Assembly (NCBI RefSeq): GCF_016583745.1
Contig: NZ_NRRQ01000012.1
Span: forward strand, 1-64,000
Direction of reading: 5' to 3'
DNA: 64,000 nucleotides
Source: Chromatium okenii
GTDB taxonomy: Bacteria; Pseudomonadota; Gammaproteobacteria; Chromatiales; Chromatiaceae
The notes under the pieces were generated by a model. That model ran no database searches. It saw only the letters and a list, made by a program, of their open reading frames with translations, and was not told the DNA's origin. Made by a program: the position numbers and the translations under genes. Position 1 is the first letter of the stretch. Each line of letters begins with the position of its first letter. Shown piece after piece: positions 52,014-61,228 of this stretch.

Positions 52014-52724
52014 AGTCGCCATCGCATTTAATGCTTGAATATCAAATATATCATCAGGCAATTTTTCTATAGTAACTGCGCGGGTTGCTCCTGGAGTTCC
52101 ACTCTTAATCCGTCGTAAAACTTCATCAGTTCTTGGTACCAGAACGCGCTGTGGATAAAATTGGTATTTTTTAGATTTTATGTACAAAAAAATAATGTCA
52201 TGCTTGCGTCCAAACCACTTTTTACTCACGCCACCAGTTTGATAACGCCACACGATCTCGTTCAAATAATCTCCACCCCGCGCACAAAACACGCTATCTA
52301 AAATCAGCTTCAAATAATGCGACGCGGTGGGATGGCAATGTAAATAAAAGCTGCCGGTGGGTTTTAACACGCGCTGAATCGCATTCACCCGCTGCGTTAT
52401 ACTCACGAGATAAGATAATAAACCGCTGCGCCCCAACACTGCTTCCAATCCCTTGAGCAATTCAATGGTTTGGCGCGTATAACGTCCGCCTTCATTGCCG
52501 ATAATTTCCAACAAAGCGCGATCTGCTAACACATTCCATGTCCAAGTATCAATAAATGCTTGCGCTTGTGCCTGATCTTCCTTGCCGACATTGGTATAAA
52601 TCTGGAAATAATTGCGCTTAGAGTTAAACGGCGGGTCGATGTAACATAAATCAATGCTGTCTTTTTCAATTTTATTGCGCAGCACGTCCAGATTGTCGCC
52701 ATAATACAGTGCGTTATTATTCAT
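51243..52724 (-). CDS. DNA methyltransferase-nuclease fusion, copy 1
   Basis: The 493-residue protein is a beta-order methyltransferase: motif IV DPPF (residues 30-33), then a target-recognition segment (about 160-237), then the AdoMet motif DAYCGCGTT (from 267). A C-terminal Mrr-like PD-(D/E)XK domain follows (about 335-460) with the metal aspartate in GIDG (Asp368) and QVK (386-388). The DPPF motif suggests adenine or N4-cytosine methylation. One polypeptide thus seems to hold both modification and restriction. It is nearly identical to copy 2 outside 160-237, but has His131 where copy 2 has Asp in the segment LHC(D)PTASHY. The start is ATG 52724, four bases after the copy 2 stop. The recognised sequence is unknown. 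Confidence 0.87.
   Translation of the reverse strand: MNNNALYYGDNLDVLRNKIEKDSIDLCYIDPPFNSKRNYFQIYTNVGKEDQAQAQAFIDTWTWNVLADRALLEIIGNEGGRYTRQTIELLKGLEAVLGRSGLLSYLVSITQRVNAIQRVLKPTGSFYLHCHPTASHYLKLILDSVFCARGGDYLNEIVWRYQTGGVSKKWFGRKHDIIFLYIKSKKYQFYPQRVLVPRTDEVLRRIKSGTPGATRAVTIEKLPDDIFDIQALNAMATERLGYPTQKPEALLERIIQASSNEGDVILDAYCGCGTTVAVAQRLKRQWLGIDITYQSIAVILKRLEDQFGADVLNTITLNGIPRDMESAIALANKKDDRVRKEFEKWAVLTYSKNHAIINEKKGADRGIDGIVYIATDSNSTAPVVFQVKSGKVGRGDIAKLNSDRIREKAVMGIFITLQKPTADMKKEALDAGFYHHVLFHRDDPVIRIVTVQNMIEKRELIDLPLLHSVLKTAAKSNTDEQFNISLDDTALDE
52248..52724 (-). repeat. Direct repeat B1 (partner 53917-54393), shared 5' part of the methyltransferase pair
   Basis: Both stretches are 477 bp and encode residues 1-159, ending at LNEIVW. 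The sequences between repeats A and B (52014-52247 and 53500-53916) are unrelated, so the boundaries of the swapped recognition segment are sharp. Confidence 0.92.
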
Positions 52725-52728
52725 GTGC

Positions 52729-54393
52729 TTACTCGTCAGGTTCTGTCTCATCTAACGAGATATTAAACTGTTCCTCAGTGTTCGATTTGGCGGCAGTTTT
52801 CAATACTGAATGCAACAGCGGTAAATCAATCAGTTCTCGCTTTTCAATCATGTTCTGCACGGTCACAATACGAATCACCGGATCATCACGATGAAATAGC
52901 ACATGATGATAAAAACCAGCATCCAGCGCCTCTTTTTTCATGTCAGCAGTGGGCTTTTGCAGCGTGATAAAAATACCCATCACGGCTTTTTCACGGATGC
53001 GGTCACTGTTCAATTTAGCAATATCGCCGCGACCAACTTTGCCAGATTTAACTTGAAAGACAACGGGCGCAGTACTATTGGAATCAGTGGCAATATAAAC
53101 AATGCCATCAATGCCGCGATCTGCGCCCTTCTTTTCATTGATGATCGCGTGATTTTTGCTGTAAGTTAATACTGCCCATTTTTCAAACTCTTTGCGCACC
53201 CGATCATCTTTTTTATTCGCCAGCGCAATCGCTGACTCCATATCACGCGGAATACCGTTTAACGTGATCGTATTCAGAACATCAGCACCAAACTGATCTT
53301 CCAAGCGTTTGAGAACGACGGCAATGCTCTGGTAAGTAATATCAATCCCAAGCCACCGGCGATTGAGACGCTGCGCAACCGCAACAGTGGTACCGCAACC
53401 GCAATACGCATCCAAAATCACATCGCCATCATTGCTGCTGGCTTGAATGATGCGCTCCAATAATGCCTCTGGCTTTTGCGTGGGATAGCCGAGGCGCTCT
53501 CTGCTAGTATTACCAATTCGTTCAATTTCAATCCAATTGGTGTCAATCGGCTTACCCGGTCGTTCATCAAGATATACTTTTAATCCATCTAAACGAGGTC
53601 TGCCATCAAGTTTCGTTAGAATTTTTCCCTCTTCCCATAACTTTTCAAGTCGGGTTTCACTAAATGCCCATCCTCTGTTTTTAGCAGGTTTGGTACCACG
53701 CCAAACAAAATTGCGATAGGTATTGCCAGAAAGCGTTAAATCTTGACCCGTAAATAAACGACCATTTTCATCTGGTTTATAGCGTTTAAGCTGCGCAGGT
53801 GAATAAATAGTATGGGATTTATTCCACACAAAGTTCTGACTTTTTGTATAAAAAAAGATGATGTCATTTGAGCGTACATAACCACGAGTTTTCATGTTAT
53901 GCGCATTAGTGCGTGGCCACACGATCTCATTCAAATAATCTCCACCCCGCGCACAAAACACACTATCTAAAATCAGCTTCAAATAATGCGACGCGGTGGG
54001 ATCGCAATGTAGATAAAAGCTGCCGGTTGGTTTTAACACGCGCTGAATCTCATTTACCCGCTGCGTTATGCTCACTAAATAGGATAATAAACCGCTGCGC
54101 CCCAACACTGCATCCAATCCCTTGAGCAATTCAATCGTCTGGCGCGTATAACGTCCGCCTTCATTGCCAATGATCTCCATTAAAGCGCGATCCGCCAACG
54201 CATTCCACGTCCAAGTATCAATAAATGCTTGCGCTTGCGCCTGATCTTCCTTGCCGACATTGGTATAAATCTGGAAATAATTGCGCTTGGAGTTAAACGG
54301 CGGGTCGATGTAACATAAATCAATGCTGTCTTTTTCAATTTTATTGCGCAGCACGTCCAGATTGTCGCCATAATACAGTTCGTTATTATTCAT
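52729..54393 (-). CDS. DNA methyltransferase-nuclease fusion, copy 2
   Basis: The 554-residue paralogue has the same layout: DPPF at 30-33, a different and longer target-recognition segment (about 160-298), DAYCGCGTT (from 328), and the Mrr-like nuclease with GIDG and QVK (447-449). It starts at ATG 54393 (MNNNELYYGDNLD); the longer open frame is not matched by copy 1. It is the upstream gene of the pair. Copy 2 keeps LHCDPTASHY, the expected form of the segment. As a stand-alone restriction-modification enzyme it would need control of the nuclease; no controller or specificity gene is visible beside it. Confidence 0.88.
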   Translation of the reverse strand: MNNNELYYGDNLDVLRNKIEKDSIDLCYIDPPFNSKRNYFQIYTNVGKEDQAQAQAFIDTWTWNALADRALMEIIGNEGGRYTRQTIELLKGLDAVLGRSGLLSYLVSITQRVNEIQRVLKPTGSFYLHCDPTASHYLKLILDSVFCARGGDYLNEIVWPRTNAHNMKTRGYVRSNDIIFFYTKSQNFVWNKSHTIYSPAQLKRYKPDENGRLFTGQDLTLSGNTYRNFVWRGTKPAKNRGWAFSETRLEKLWEEGKILTKLDGRPRLDGLKVYLDERPGKPIDTNWIEIERIGNTSRERLGYPTQKPEALLERIIQASSNDGDVILDAYCGCGTTVAVAQRLNRRWLGIDITYQSIAVVLKRLEDQFGADVLNTITLNGIPRDMESAIALANKKDDRVRKEFEKWAVLTYSKNHAIINEKKGADRGIDGIVYIATDSNSTAPVVFQVKSGKVGRGDIAKLNSDRIREKAVMGIFITLQKPTADMKKEALDAGFYHHVLFHRDDPVIRIVTVQNMIEKRELIDLPLLHSVLKTAAKSNTEEQFNISLDETEPDE

Positions 54394-54497
54394 GTGCTTC
54401 ACCGTGTTGTTGATAAACTTGCCGCTGTTGCTAACAGCGGCACATGAGGTTAATCTCATTATAACTGAATTAACCTGTTAGCGGAAAATTGCGGCGA

Positions 54498-55355
54498 TTA
54501 TTCTGGCAGCTTTACGCGCAAACCGCGCACCAATTCTAAATAATCCGGCTCTGCAGGCGTTATTAAACCGTGTCGAATCAGAAAATCAATAATGACCAAA
54601 TTACAATTCAATTTGAATTGATCACTGTCGCGCACCAGTTCCAGCACTTCCGCTGCCGGCATTCGCACAAAACTGTCCACTTCGCCATCGGTGCAGCGCG
54701 GCACAAAATCTTCTAGCAATTCAAGGTCATAGCAATACATCACATCCGGTTTCAAACCTCGCGCCGAGTCTTGGCAATAACTCACCGCGCCAACTGCGAC
54801 CGCCTGATCCGCCAATTTCGCCGCCATTCCCGCCTCTTCCGCACATTCTTTGCGCAAATTGTCTGCCAAACTCAACCCCGCTGGCAGCCCGCCGGCCACG
54901 AGATGATCGAGACAATTGGGATAATGACGCCGATTCGCCGCCCGCCGCCCCACCCACAGCTCCAAACCGTGCGCGGTACGGACAAAACCGTTGAGATGTT
55001 GCCCAAACGCACGCATTCCAAAGAATGGCGCGGCCGCCCGATCAATCAAACAACGCGCCTGTTCGCGGGTGCTCGCCGTCACCGGGTACAGCTCGCCGTG
55101 CTGATGCGTGATCAGCTCTTGTGCGGCGAATTCCGCCACTATATCGGCTAAAATCGCCGAACGTGCGGCGAAATCAGCGGGCGCTCCGTACCAATACACG
55201 GCCGCTAACGTCACCTCAAACTGCTGTGGCCAGCGCCGCAACTGTTCTGCCGCTGCCGGGCGCAGGCTGCCGATGCGCTCACCGTTGAGATAAAACGGTA
55301 AAAAGTGTTCTGAATTCCAAGTATTACAAGCGCGGAGCTTGTCAAGAAATGACAT
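54498..55355 (-). CDS. Nudix hydrolase with N-terminal DUF4743 domain
   Basis: From ATG 55355 the protein has 285 residues; an ATG at 55367 is also possible. The N-terminal half (FLPFYLNGERIGSLRP) is the DUF4743 type found before Nudix domains in Tnr3-like proteins, whose eukaryotic members hydrolyse or phosphorylate thiamine derivatives. The Nudix box is GGLPAGLSLADNLRKECAEE followed by AGM; its catalytic KECAEE is intact, while the first glutamate of the usual box is replaced, as is normal in this branch. The substrate may be an oxidised thiamine diphosphate, by family analogy only. Confidence 0.87.
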   Translation of the reverse strand: MSFLDKLRACNTWNSEHFLPFYLNGERIGSLRPAAAEQLRRWPQQFEVTLAAVYWYGAPADFAARSAILADIVAEFAAQELITHQHGELYPVTASTREQARCLIDRAAAPFFGMRAFGQHLNGFVRTAHGLELWVGRRAANRRHYPNCLDHLVAGGLPAGLSLADNLRKECAEEAGMAAKLADQAVAVGAVSYCQDSARGLKPDVMYCYDLELLEDFVPRCTDGEVDSFVRMPAAEVLELVRDSDQFKLNCNLVIIDFLIRHGLITPAEPDYLELVRGLRVKLPE

Positions 55356-55471
55356 ATTTACCACCATTGACGGTTATACAATTGATGAAAAAAACAGCGC
55401 AGAATACCCGTTAAAAGCGTTATCCCGTATCCTTGAATGTTACGCCTTACTTTTCAACAGGACTGACTACT

Positions 55472-57322
55472 ATGCCGCACTATCGTTCACGCACAACCAC
55501 TCACGGGCGCAATATGGCTGGTGCTCGTGCATTATGGCGGGCAACGGGTATGACCGATGCCGATTTTAATAAGCCAATTATTGCCGTCGTCAATTCGTTT
55601 ACGCAATTCGTGCCCGGTCATGTTCATTTGAAAGATTTGGGACAGTTAATTGCACGTCAAATTGAAGTGGCGGGTGGCGTAGCAAAAGAGTTTAATACCA
55701 TCGCCATTGATGATGGAATTGCAATGGGACACGGCGGAATGCTCTATTCGCTGCCGTCGCGTGATTTAATTGCGGATTCGGTGGAATACATGGCAAATGC
55801 GCATTGTGCTGATGCGCTGGTGTGTTTATCCAATTGCGATAAAATCACGCCCGGCATGTTAATGGCATCACTGCGTTTGAACATTCCTACTGTGTTTATT
55901 TCCGGCGGGCCAATGGAAGCGGGAAAGATATTGCGCAGCGATGGTGAACACGCGCTCGATTTAATTGATGCCATGATTGCAGCGGCTAATCCGAATGAAA
56001 GTGACGCCGATGTTGCGCAATTAGAACGCTCGGCGTGCCCGACTTGCGGTTCCTGCTCCGGCATGTTTACTGCCAACTCCATGAATTGTTTAATTGAAGC
56101 ACTTGGTTTTGGTTTACCCGGCAATGGCTCATTACTCGCCACTCATGCCGAACGCGAAACGCTATTTTTAGAAGCTGGTCGTTTAATTGTCGAATTGACG
56201 CGCCGTTATTATGAACAGGATGATGCCAGCGTCTTACCGCGCTCAATTGCAACCTTTGCTGCCTTTGAAAACGCAATGAGTTTAGATATTGCAATGGGTG
56301 GCTCCACGAATACGGTGCTGCATTTATTAGCGGCTGCGCACGAAGCGGGCGTTCATTTCACAATGGCGGATATTGATCGCCTCAGTCGGCAGGTACCCAA
56401 TTTGTGCAAAGTTGCACCCGCGACGCAGCTTTTTCATATGGAAGATGTGCATCGAGCAGGCGGCGTCATTGGAATTTTGGGTGAATTAGATCGCGCCGGA
56501 TTGCTGCACCGCGATTGCCAAACCGTGCATTCCGCAACCCTCGGCGCGGCGTTGGCGGAGTGGGATATTGCTGGAAAAACAGTGACTTCGACCGCGCAGC
56601 ACCGGTATCTCGCCGCACCCGGCGGAGTGCCGACGCAGGTTGCGTTCAGCCAACATGCGCAGTGGGCGACGTTGGATGTGGATCGCGCTGGCGGCTGTAT
56701 TCGTGATCTAAATCATGCGTATAGCCGCGACGGTGGCTTGGCGGTGCTGTTTGGCAATCTGGCAGCGGACGGCTGCATCGTCAAAACGGCGGGCGTTGAT
56801 GCGGCAAACCTGACATTTACCGGCCCGGCGCGTATTTTTGAAAGCCAAGAGGACGCAGTAAACGCAATTCTCACTGAGCAAATTCAAGCTGGTGATGTCG
56901 TGATCATTCGCTACGAAGGGCCAAAAGGTGGGCCCGGAATGCAGGAAATGCTCTATCCAACCAGCTATTTGAAATCAAAAGGACTGGGTAAAGCCTGCGC
57001 ATTGATTACTGATGGACGGTTTTCGGGTGGTACTTCAGGATTATCAATTGGTCATGTATCACCGGAAGCTGCGGAAGGTGGCGTGATTGCTTTAATTGAA
57101 AATGGCGATCAAATCGCAATTGATATTCCAGCCCGGCGGATTGACGTATTGCTTGATGATGAGACATTAGCGACGCGGCGCAATGCAATGTTGGCGCGGG
57201 GTACGGCGGCATGGCAACCGCTGGCGCGGGAGCGTGAAGTGTCAGCGGCGCTGCGGGCGTATGCGGCAATGACCACCAGCGCGGCACATGGCGCAGTGCG
57301 CGACATTACGCAGTTGCGATAA
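55472..57322 (+). CDS. ilvD: Dihydroxy-acid dehydratase
   Basis: IlvD dehydrates dihydroxy-acids in valine, leucine and isoleucine synthesis and carries an Fe-S cluster. From ATG 55472 ([20 protein letters not shown]) it has 616 residues, the same as Escherichia coli; AGGA lies nine bases upstream. The signatures [13 protein letters not shown] and [17 protein letters not shown] with cluster cysteines, and [10 protein letters not shown] near the end, are intact. It is followed by a terminator. Confidence 0.98.
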   Translation: MPHYRSRTTTHGRNMAGARALWRATGMTDADFNKPIIAVVNSFTQFVPGHVHLKDLGQLIARQIEVAGGVAKEFNTIAIDDGIAMGHGGMLYSLPSRDLIADSVEYMANAHCADALVCLSNCDKITPGMLMASLRLNIPTVFISGGPMEAGKILRSDGEHALDLIDAMIAAANPNESDADVAQLERSACPTCGSCSGMFTANSMNCLIEALGFGLPGNGSLLATHAERETLFLEAGRLIVELTRRYYEQDDASVLPRSIATFAAFENAMSLDIAMGGSTNTVLHLLAAAHEAGVHFTMADIDRLSRQVPNLCKVAPATQLFHMEDVHRAGGVIGILGELDRAGLLHRDCQTVHSATLGAALAEWDIAGKTVTSTAQHRYLAAPGGVPTQVAFSQHAQWATLDVDRAGGCIRDLNHAYSRDGGLAVLFGNLAADGCIVKTAGVDAANLTFTGPARIFESQEDAVNAILTEQIQAGDVVIIRYEGPKGGPGMQEMLYPTSYLKSKGLGKACALITDGRFSGGTSGLSIGHVSPEAAEGGVIALIENGDQIAIDIPARRIDVLLDDETLATRRNAMLARGTAAWQPLAREREVSAALRAYAAMTTSAAHGAVRDITQLR

Positions 57323-57330
57323 CGATTTTC

Positions 57331-57357
57331 AACCTCCATTATACAAAAATGGAGGTT
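57331..57357 (+). terminator. Rho-independent terminator after ilvD
   Basis: AACCTCCATT (57331-57340) pairs with AATGGAGGTT (57348-57357), followed by TTTCTCTT. It is 8 bases after the stop. Confidence 0.78.
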
Positions 57358-57377
57358 TTCTCTTGCTAAAAAAGAAG

Positions 57378-57402
57378 CGTTAAACCGCAAAACTGTTTAA
57401 CG
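57378..57402 (+). promoter_or_regulatory. Inverted repeat upstream of lon
   Basis: CGTTAAAC (57378-57385) and GTTTAACG (57395-57402) are complementary, 9 bases apart and 32 bases before the lon start. It could be an operator or a leader hairpin; no matching regulator is known to me. Confidence 0.35.
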
Positions 57403-57434
57403 ATTCACACAAAAAATGAACTGGAGCATTTGTA

Positions 57435-59864
57435 ATGACGGATACGGATGACAACACTTTAGAACACGATGCTACACCATCAGCGGATGACAACACATTA
57501 GAACATGATGCGGCGTCAACAGCAGATGATTCCATTCAACTTGCCCGCGCTAATGATGTATTGCCTACTGAAATTCATTTATTGCCGGTTGCGTCGCGTC
57601 CATTCTTTCCTGGGCAAGCCGTGCCGTTAATGATGGATGCTGCACATTGGACTGCGACCATGCGTGCAGTTGCCGATACGGAGCACAAAATACTCGGCGT
57701 GGTATTAGTGAATAGTGAGACATCAGAAGAAGCCACACCGGTGAATTTTCGTGCGATTGGCACCGTATGCCGAGTGCATCGCATTCATCAACAAGATGAA
57801 CATTTGCAGGTATTGGTTGAATGCTTGCAACGGTTTCGGATTGCGGATTGGGTGAATGGCGCAGTGCCGTTTTATGCGCGTGTCACCTATTTACCAGAAC
57901 CCAGCGGAACGCCGAGTTCAGATGTCAAAGCATACGCAATGGCGGTGATTAACACCATTAAAGAATTGCTCCCGCTCAATCCGCTGTACGTTGAAGAATT
58001 GCGGATGTTTTTAGATCGGTTTGGCCCGGATGATCCCTCGCATTTATCTGATTTTGCAGCCAGTTTGACCACCGCCAACAAGGATCAATTGCAGGAAGTG
58101 TTGGAATTGGTGCCGCTGCTATCGCGGATGGAAAAGGTGCTGGTGCTCTTAAATAATGAACTCGAACTCGCTCGCGCCCAGCAAAAAATCCGCCGCACTG
58201 TTGAAGAGAAGATGCACAAACAGCAGCGTGAATTCTTTTTACGCGAGCAGATGAAGGCGATTCAAAAAGAGCTCGGCATTGCCAAAGATGATCGCACTGC
58301 TGAGATTGATAAATTCCAAACGCGCTTAAAAGGTTTGGTGTTGACCGAGCAGGCACAAAAGCGGGTCGGTGAAGAACTGGAGAAGATGGGCATGTTAGAA
58401 ACTGGCTCGCCAGAATATGCCGTCACGCGCAATTATTTGGATTGGATCACGCTATTGCCTTGGGGCAAACATTCTAAAGATAAGTTGGATTTGAAGCGGG
58501 CGCGGCGCGTTCTTGACCACGATCATTACGGCTTGGCAGATGTGAAAGATCGAATTCTCGAATTTCTCGCTGTTGGTATTCACAAGGGTGAAATTGCGGG
58601 GTCGATTATTTTATTAGTTGGGCCGCCGGGTGTGGGTAAAACCTCCATTGGACGCTCCATTGCTGATGCGTTGGGACGGCGCTTTTTTCGTTTTTCAGTC
58701 GGCGGCATCCGCGATGAAGCGGAGATAAAAGGGCATCGCCGTACCTATATTGGCGCGATGCCGGGGAAGTTTTTGCAAGCAGTGAAAGATGCGGAAACTG
58801 CCAATCCGGTGATTTTGCTGGATGAGATTGATAAAATTGGCGCGTCTTATCATGGCGATCCCGCATCTGCATTATTAGAAGTGCTTGATCCAGAGCAGAA
58901 TGTTGATTTTCTCGATCATTATTTAGATTTGCGCTTTGATTTGTCTAAAGTGTTATTTGTTTGCACTGCGAACCAATTAGATACCATTCCGGCACCGTTA
59001 TTGGATCGGATGGAGGTGATTCAATTATCCGGCTATATCGCGGAGGAAAAACTCCAAATTGCGAAAAAGTATCTTTTGCCACGGCAATTGGAACGCGCCG
59101 GCTTGAATAAAGACACGGTGAAATTGGATACTGCAACGTTGCGCACGTTAATTGATGGTTATGCGCGTGATGCGGGAGTACGGCGTTTAGAAAAACAACT
59201 CGGCAAAATTGTGCGCAAAGTGGCGGTGCGTTTATTGGAGGGCACGGTGGCACCGCTGACAATTACTGCTGCGCAATTGCCGAATTATCTCGGCGGGGCG
59301 GTGTTCCGCGATGAGCGCAAACTGACCGGACCGGGCGTGGTCACGGGCTTGGCGTGGACGGCGATGGGCGGGGCGACGCTGTCGATTGAAGCGGCGCGAA
59401 CGCATAGTTTTACACGCGGTTTTAAGCTCACCGGTCAACTCGGCGATGTGATGAAAGAATCGGCCGAAATTGCGTATGGGTATTTAGTGAGTCATGCGCA
59501 ACAATTCGGTGCTGATCCGACATTTTTTGAGATGGCTTTTATTCACGTTCATGTCCCAGCGGGCGCAACGCCAAAAGATGGTCCATCGGCGGGTATTACA
59601 TTGGTGAGTGCATTATTATCATTAGCCCGCAATCAACCGGTGCGGCGGCTTGCAATGACTGGCGAAATTACTTTAACTGGTGAAGTATTTCCAGTTGGTG
59701 GTATTCGAGAGAAATTGATTGCAGCGCGTCGCGCTAAAATCAAAGAAATCATTTTGCCGGCAGAGAATCGCAGCGATTTTGATGAAGTGCCGGAGCACGT
59801 TCGCAAGGGCTTAAAAGTACATTTTGCCTCGCGTTATGAAGATGTGCTGCCATTGCTGTTTTAA
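57435..59864 (+). CDS. lon: ATP-dependent protease Lon
   Basis: Lon degrades misfolded and regulatory proteins. The 809-residue protein has the substrate-binding LAN domain (about 40-235), the coiled coil (REQMKAIQKELG), the AAA+ module with Walker A GPPGVGKTS and Walker B VILLDEIDKIG, and the peptidase domain with the Ser718/Lys760 dyad (DGPSAGIT, GIREKLIAA). The N-terminus has an unusual acidic extension of about 35 residues in which DDNTLEHDA appears twice before the normal start of the domain. It stands alone, with a MITE-like element starting 2 bases after its stop. Confidence 0.98.
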   Translation: MTDTDDNTLEHDATPSADDNTLEHDAASTADDSIQLARANDVLPTEIHLLPVASRPFFPGQAVPLMMDAAHWTATMRAVADTEHKILGVVLVNSETSEEATPVNFRAIGTVCRVHRIHQQDEHLQVLVECLQRFRIADWVNGAVPFYARVTYLPEPSGTPSSDVKAYAMAVINTIKELLPLNPLYVEELRMFLDRFGPDDPSHLSDFAASLTTANKDQLQEVLELVPLLSRMEKVLVLLNNELELARAQQKIRRTVEEKMHKQQREFFLREQMKAIQKELGIAKDDRTAEIDKFQTRLKGLVLTEQAQKRVGEELEKMGMLETGSPEYAVTRNYLDWITLLPWGKHSKDKLDLKRARRVLDHDHYGLADVKDRILEFLAVGIHKGEIAGSIILLVGPPGVGKTSIGRSIADALGRRFFRFSVGGIRDEAEIKGHRRTYIGAMPGKFLQAVKDAETANPVILLDEIDKIGASYHGDPASALLEVLDPEQNVDFLDHYLDLRFDLSKVLFVCTANQLDTIPAPLLDRMEVIQLSGYIAEEKLQIAKKYLLPRQLERAGLNKDTVKLDTATLRTLIDGYARDAGVRRLEKQLGKIVRKVAVRLLEGTVAPLTITAAQLPNYLGGAVFRDERKLTGPGVVTGLAWTAMGGATLSIEAARTHSFTRGFKLTGQLGDVMKESAEIAYGYLVSHAQQFGADPTFFEMAFIHVHVPAGATPKDGPSAGITLVSALLSLARNQPVRRLAMTGEITLTGEVFPVGGIREKLIAARRAKIKEIILPAENRSDFDEVPEHVRKGLKVHFASRYEDVLPLLF

Positions 59865-59866
59865 TG

Positions 59867-60002
59867 GTAGGTTGGGTTGACAGCGTCAACCCAACTGAAT
59901 CGCTGAGATATAAAAATTGTGCCGCTTTGATAATGACGGGTATTTAATTGCGGTAATGTTAGTTTCATTTGTTGGGTTGCCAAAAGCGGCAACCCAACCT
60001 AC
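59867..60002. mobile_element. MITE-like element with 13-bp terminal inverted repeats
   Basis: The 136-bp stretch begins GTAGGTTGGGTTG and ends with its exact complement CAACCCAACCTAC. Each end forms its own hairpin: 59871-59895 (11-bp arms, loop of 3) and 59971-59998 (11-bp arms, loop of 6). No coding capacity and no clear target duplication. It resembles GTAGGTTGGGTT repeats frequent in many bacterial genomes. The first hairpin may serve as a terminator for lon. Confidence 0.75.
59908..59966 (+). repeat. 59-bp repeat (partner at 61164-61223) flanking the old yellow enzyme gene
   Basis: The two copies agree at most positions (for instance ATAATGACGNGTATTTAATT) and have the same orientation. 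This copy lies inside the MITE-like element, the partner lies free between two genes. Confidence 0.8.
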
Positions 60003-60019
60003 AGAATCGAGAACCACTG

Positions 60020-61099
60020 ATGACTGATCTTTTTCAACCGTATCAATTGGGCAATTTGAAACTTGCTAATCGTATTGTGATGGCACCATTAACCCGCAGC
60101 CGTGCCGGAGCGGGTGATGTTCCAACGCCATTGATGGCGACTTATTACGCGCAACGCGCCAGCGCTGGTTTAATTATTAGCGAGGGAACGCAAATTTCAC
60201 CGCATGGCAAAGGCTATATTCAAACGCCGGGTATTTATAGCGCCGAGCAAATCGCGGGCTGGCGGCTGGTGACGGATGCTGTTCACGCGGCGGGCGGCAC
60301 AATCATGGCGCAGTTGTGGCACGTTGGGCGCATTTCGCATCCAGAACTGCAACCGGATGGAGCGTTGCCGGTGGCACCATCCGCAGTGCTGCCGGTTGGT
60401 CAGGTCTTCACGGGGCGCGGCATGGTGGACATGGTGCTGCCCCGCGCTTTGGAACTCGCTGAAATTCCTAGCATTATCGCTGATTATCGCCAAGCGGCGG
60501 TCAATGCCCAAGCTACCGGTTTTGACGGCGTGGAAATTCACGCCGCCAACGGTTATTTGCTCGATCAATTTCTGCGCGATAAAACCAATCGGCGCAGCGA
60601 TGAATATGGCGGCAGCATTGAAAATCGCGCTCGGCTGCTGCTCGAAGTAACTGATGCAGTGCTGGAAGTGTGGGAAAAAGAACGGGTTGGCGTGCGGCTG
60701 TCGCCGTTGTCGCCGGTCAACGATATTGATGACAGCGATCCCGAGCCGCTGTTTAGCTATGTCGCGCAGGCGTTATCACGACGCGAGATCGGTTTTTTGC
60801 ACGTCATTGAAGGTGTGACCGGCGGAGCGCGAGAGACTGGACATTCGTTCCAAATCAGTCGGTTGCGTTCAATTTTTGCCGGGACTTACATTGCCAATAA
60901 CGGTTACACCCGCGAGCTGGCGCTGGCTGCTCGCGCCAGCAATAGCGCCGATTTGATCTCTTTCGGTAAAGCATTTATTGCCAATCCCGATTTGGTGGAG
61001 CGACTGGAGCAGGATGCGCCGTTGAATTTGCCCGATCCCGCGACGTTTTATGGCGGCGCTGAAGTCGGTTACACCGATTATCCGGCGCTGTTTGTGTGA
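60020..61099 (+). CDS. Alkene reductase, old yellow enzyme family (NemA-like)
   Basis: From ATG 60020 the 359-residue FMN protein has the TIM-barrel marks of the NemA/OYE group: APLTRSRA near residue 25, SEGTQISPHGKGY near 57, QLWHVGRISHP near 99 with the substrate histidine region, and EIHAANGYLLDQFLRD followed by NRRSDEYGGS near 185. Such enzymes reduce activated C=C bonds and nitro compounds with NAD(P)H. The natural substrate is rarely known. Two similar 60-bp repeats lie before and after it. The upstream extension of the frame crosses the MITE-like element and is not coding. Confidence 0.92.
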   Translation: MTDLFQPYQLGNLKLANRIVMAPLTRSRAGAGDVPTPLMATYYAQRASAGLIISEGTQISPHGKGYIQTPGIYSAEQIAGWRLVTDAVHAAGGTIMAQLWHVGRISHPELQPDGALPVAPSAVLPVGQVFTGRGMVDMVLPRALELAEIPSIIADYRQAAVNAQATGFDGVEIHAANGYLLDQFLRDKTNRRSDEYGGSIENRARLLLEVTDAVLEVWEKERVGVRLSPLSPVNDIDDSDPEPLFSYVAQALSRREIGFLHVIEGVTGGARETGHSFQISRLRSIFAGTYIANNGYTRELALAARASNSADLISFGKAFIANPDLVERLEQDAPLNLPDPATFYGGAEVGYTDYPALFV

Positions 61100-61102
61100 T
61101 TG

Positions 61103-61146
61103 AGTTGTCAGTTAGCGGTGACAACCGCTAACTGACAACTTTTTTT
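61103..61146 (+). terminator. Rho-independent terminator after the old yellow enzyme gene
   Basis: AGTTGTCAGTTAGCGG (61103-61118) pairs perfectly with 61125-61140, loop of 6, followed by seven T. A very strong stem, starting 3 bases after the stop. Confidence 0.93.
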
Positions 61147-61163
61147 AACTGCGTCACTCTTAA

Positions 61164-61223
61164 ATATAAACAATTGCTCCGCTTTAATAATGACGAGTAT
61201 TTAATTGCGGTGATGTTGGTTTC
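61164..61223 (+). repeat. 60-bp repeat, second copy (partner 59908-59966)
   Basis: Same orientation as the copy inside the MITE-like element, here without the terminal GTAGGTTGGGTTG hairpins. It ends 6 bases before the end of the SIR2-like gene. Confidence 0.8.
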
Positions 61224-61228
61224 TACGC

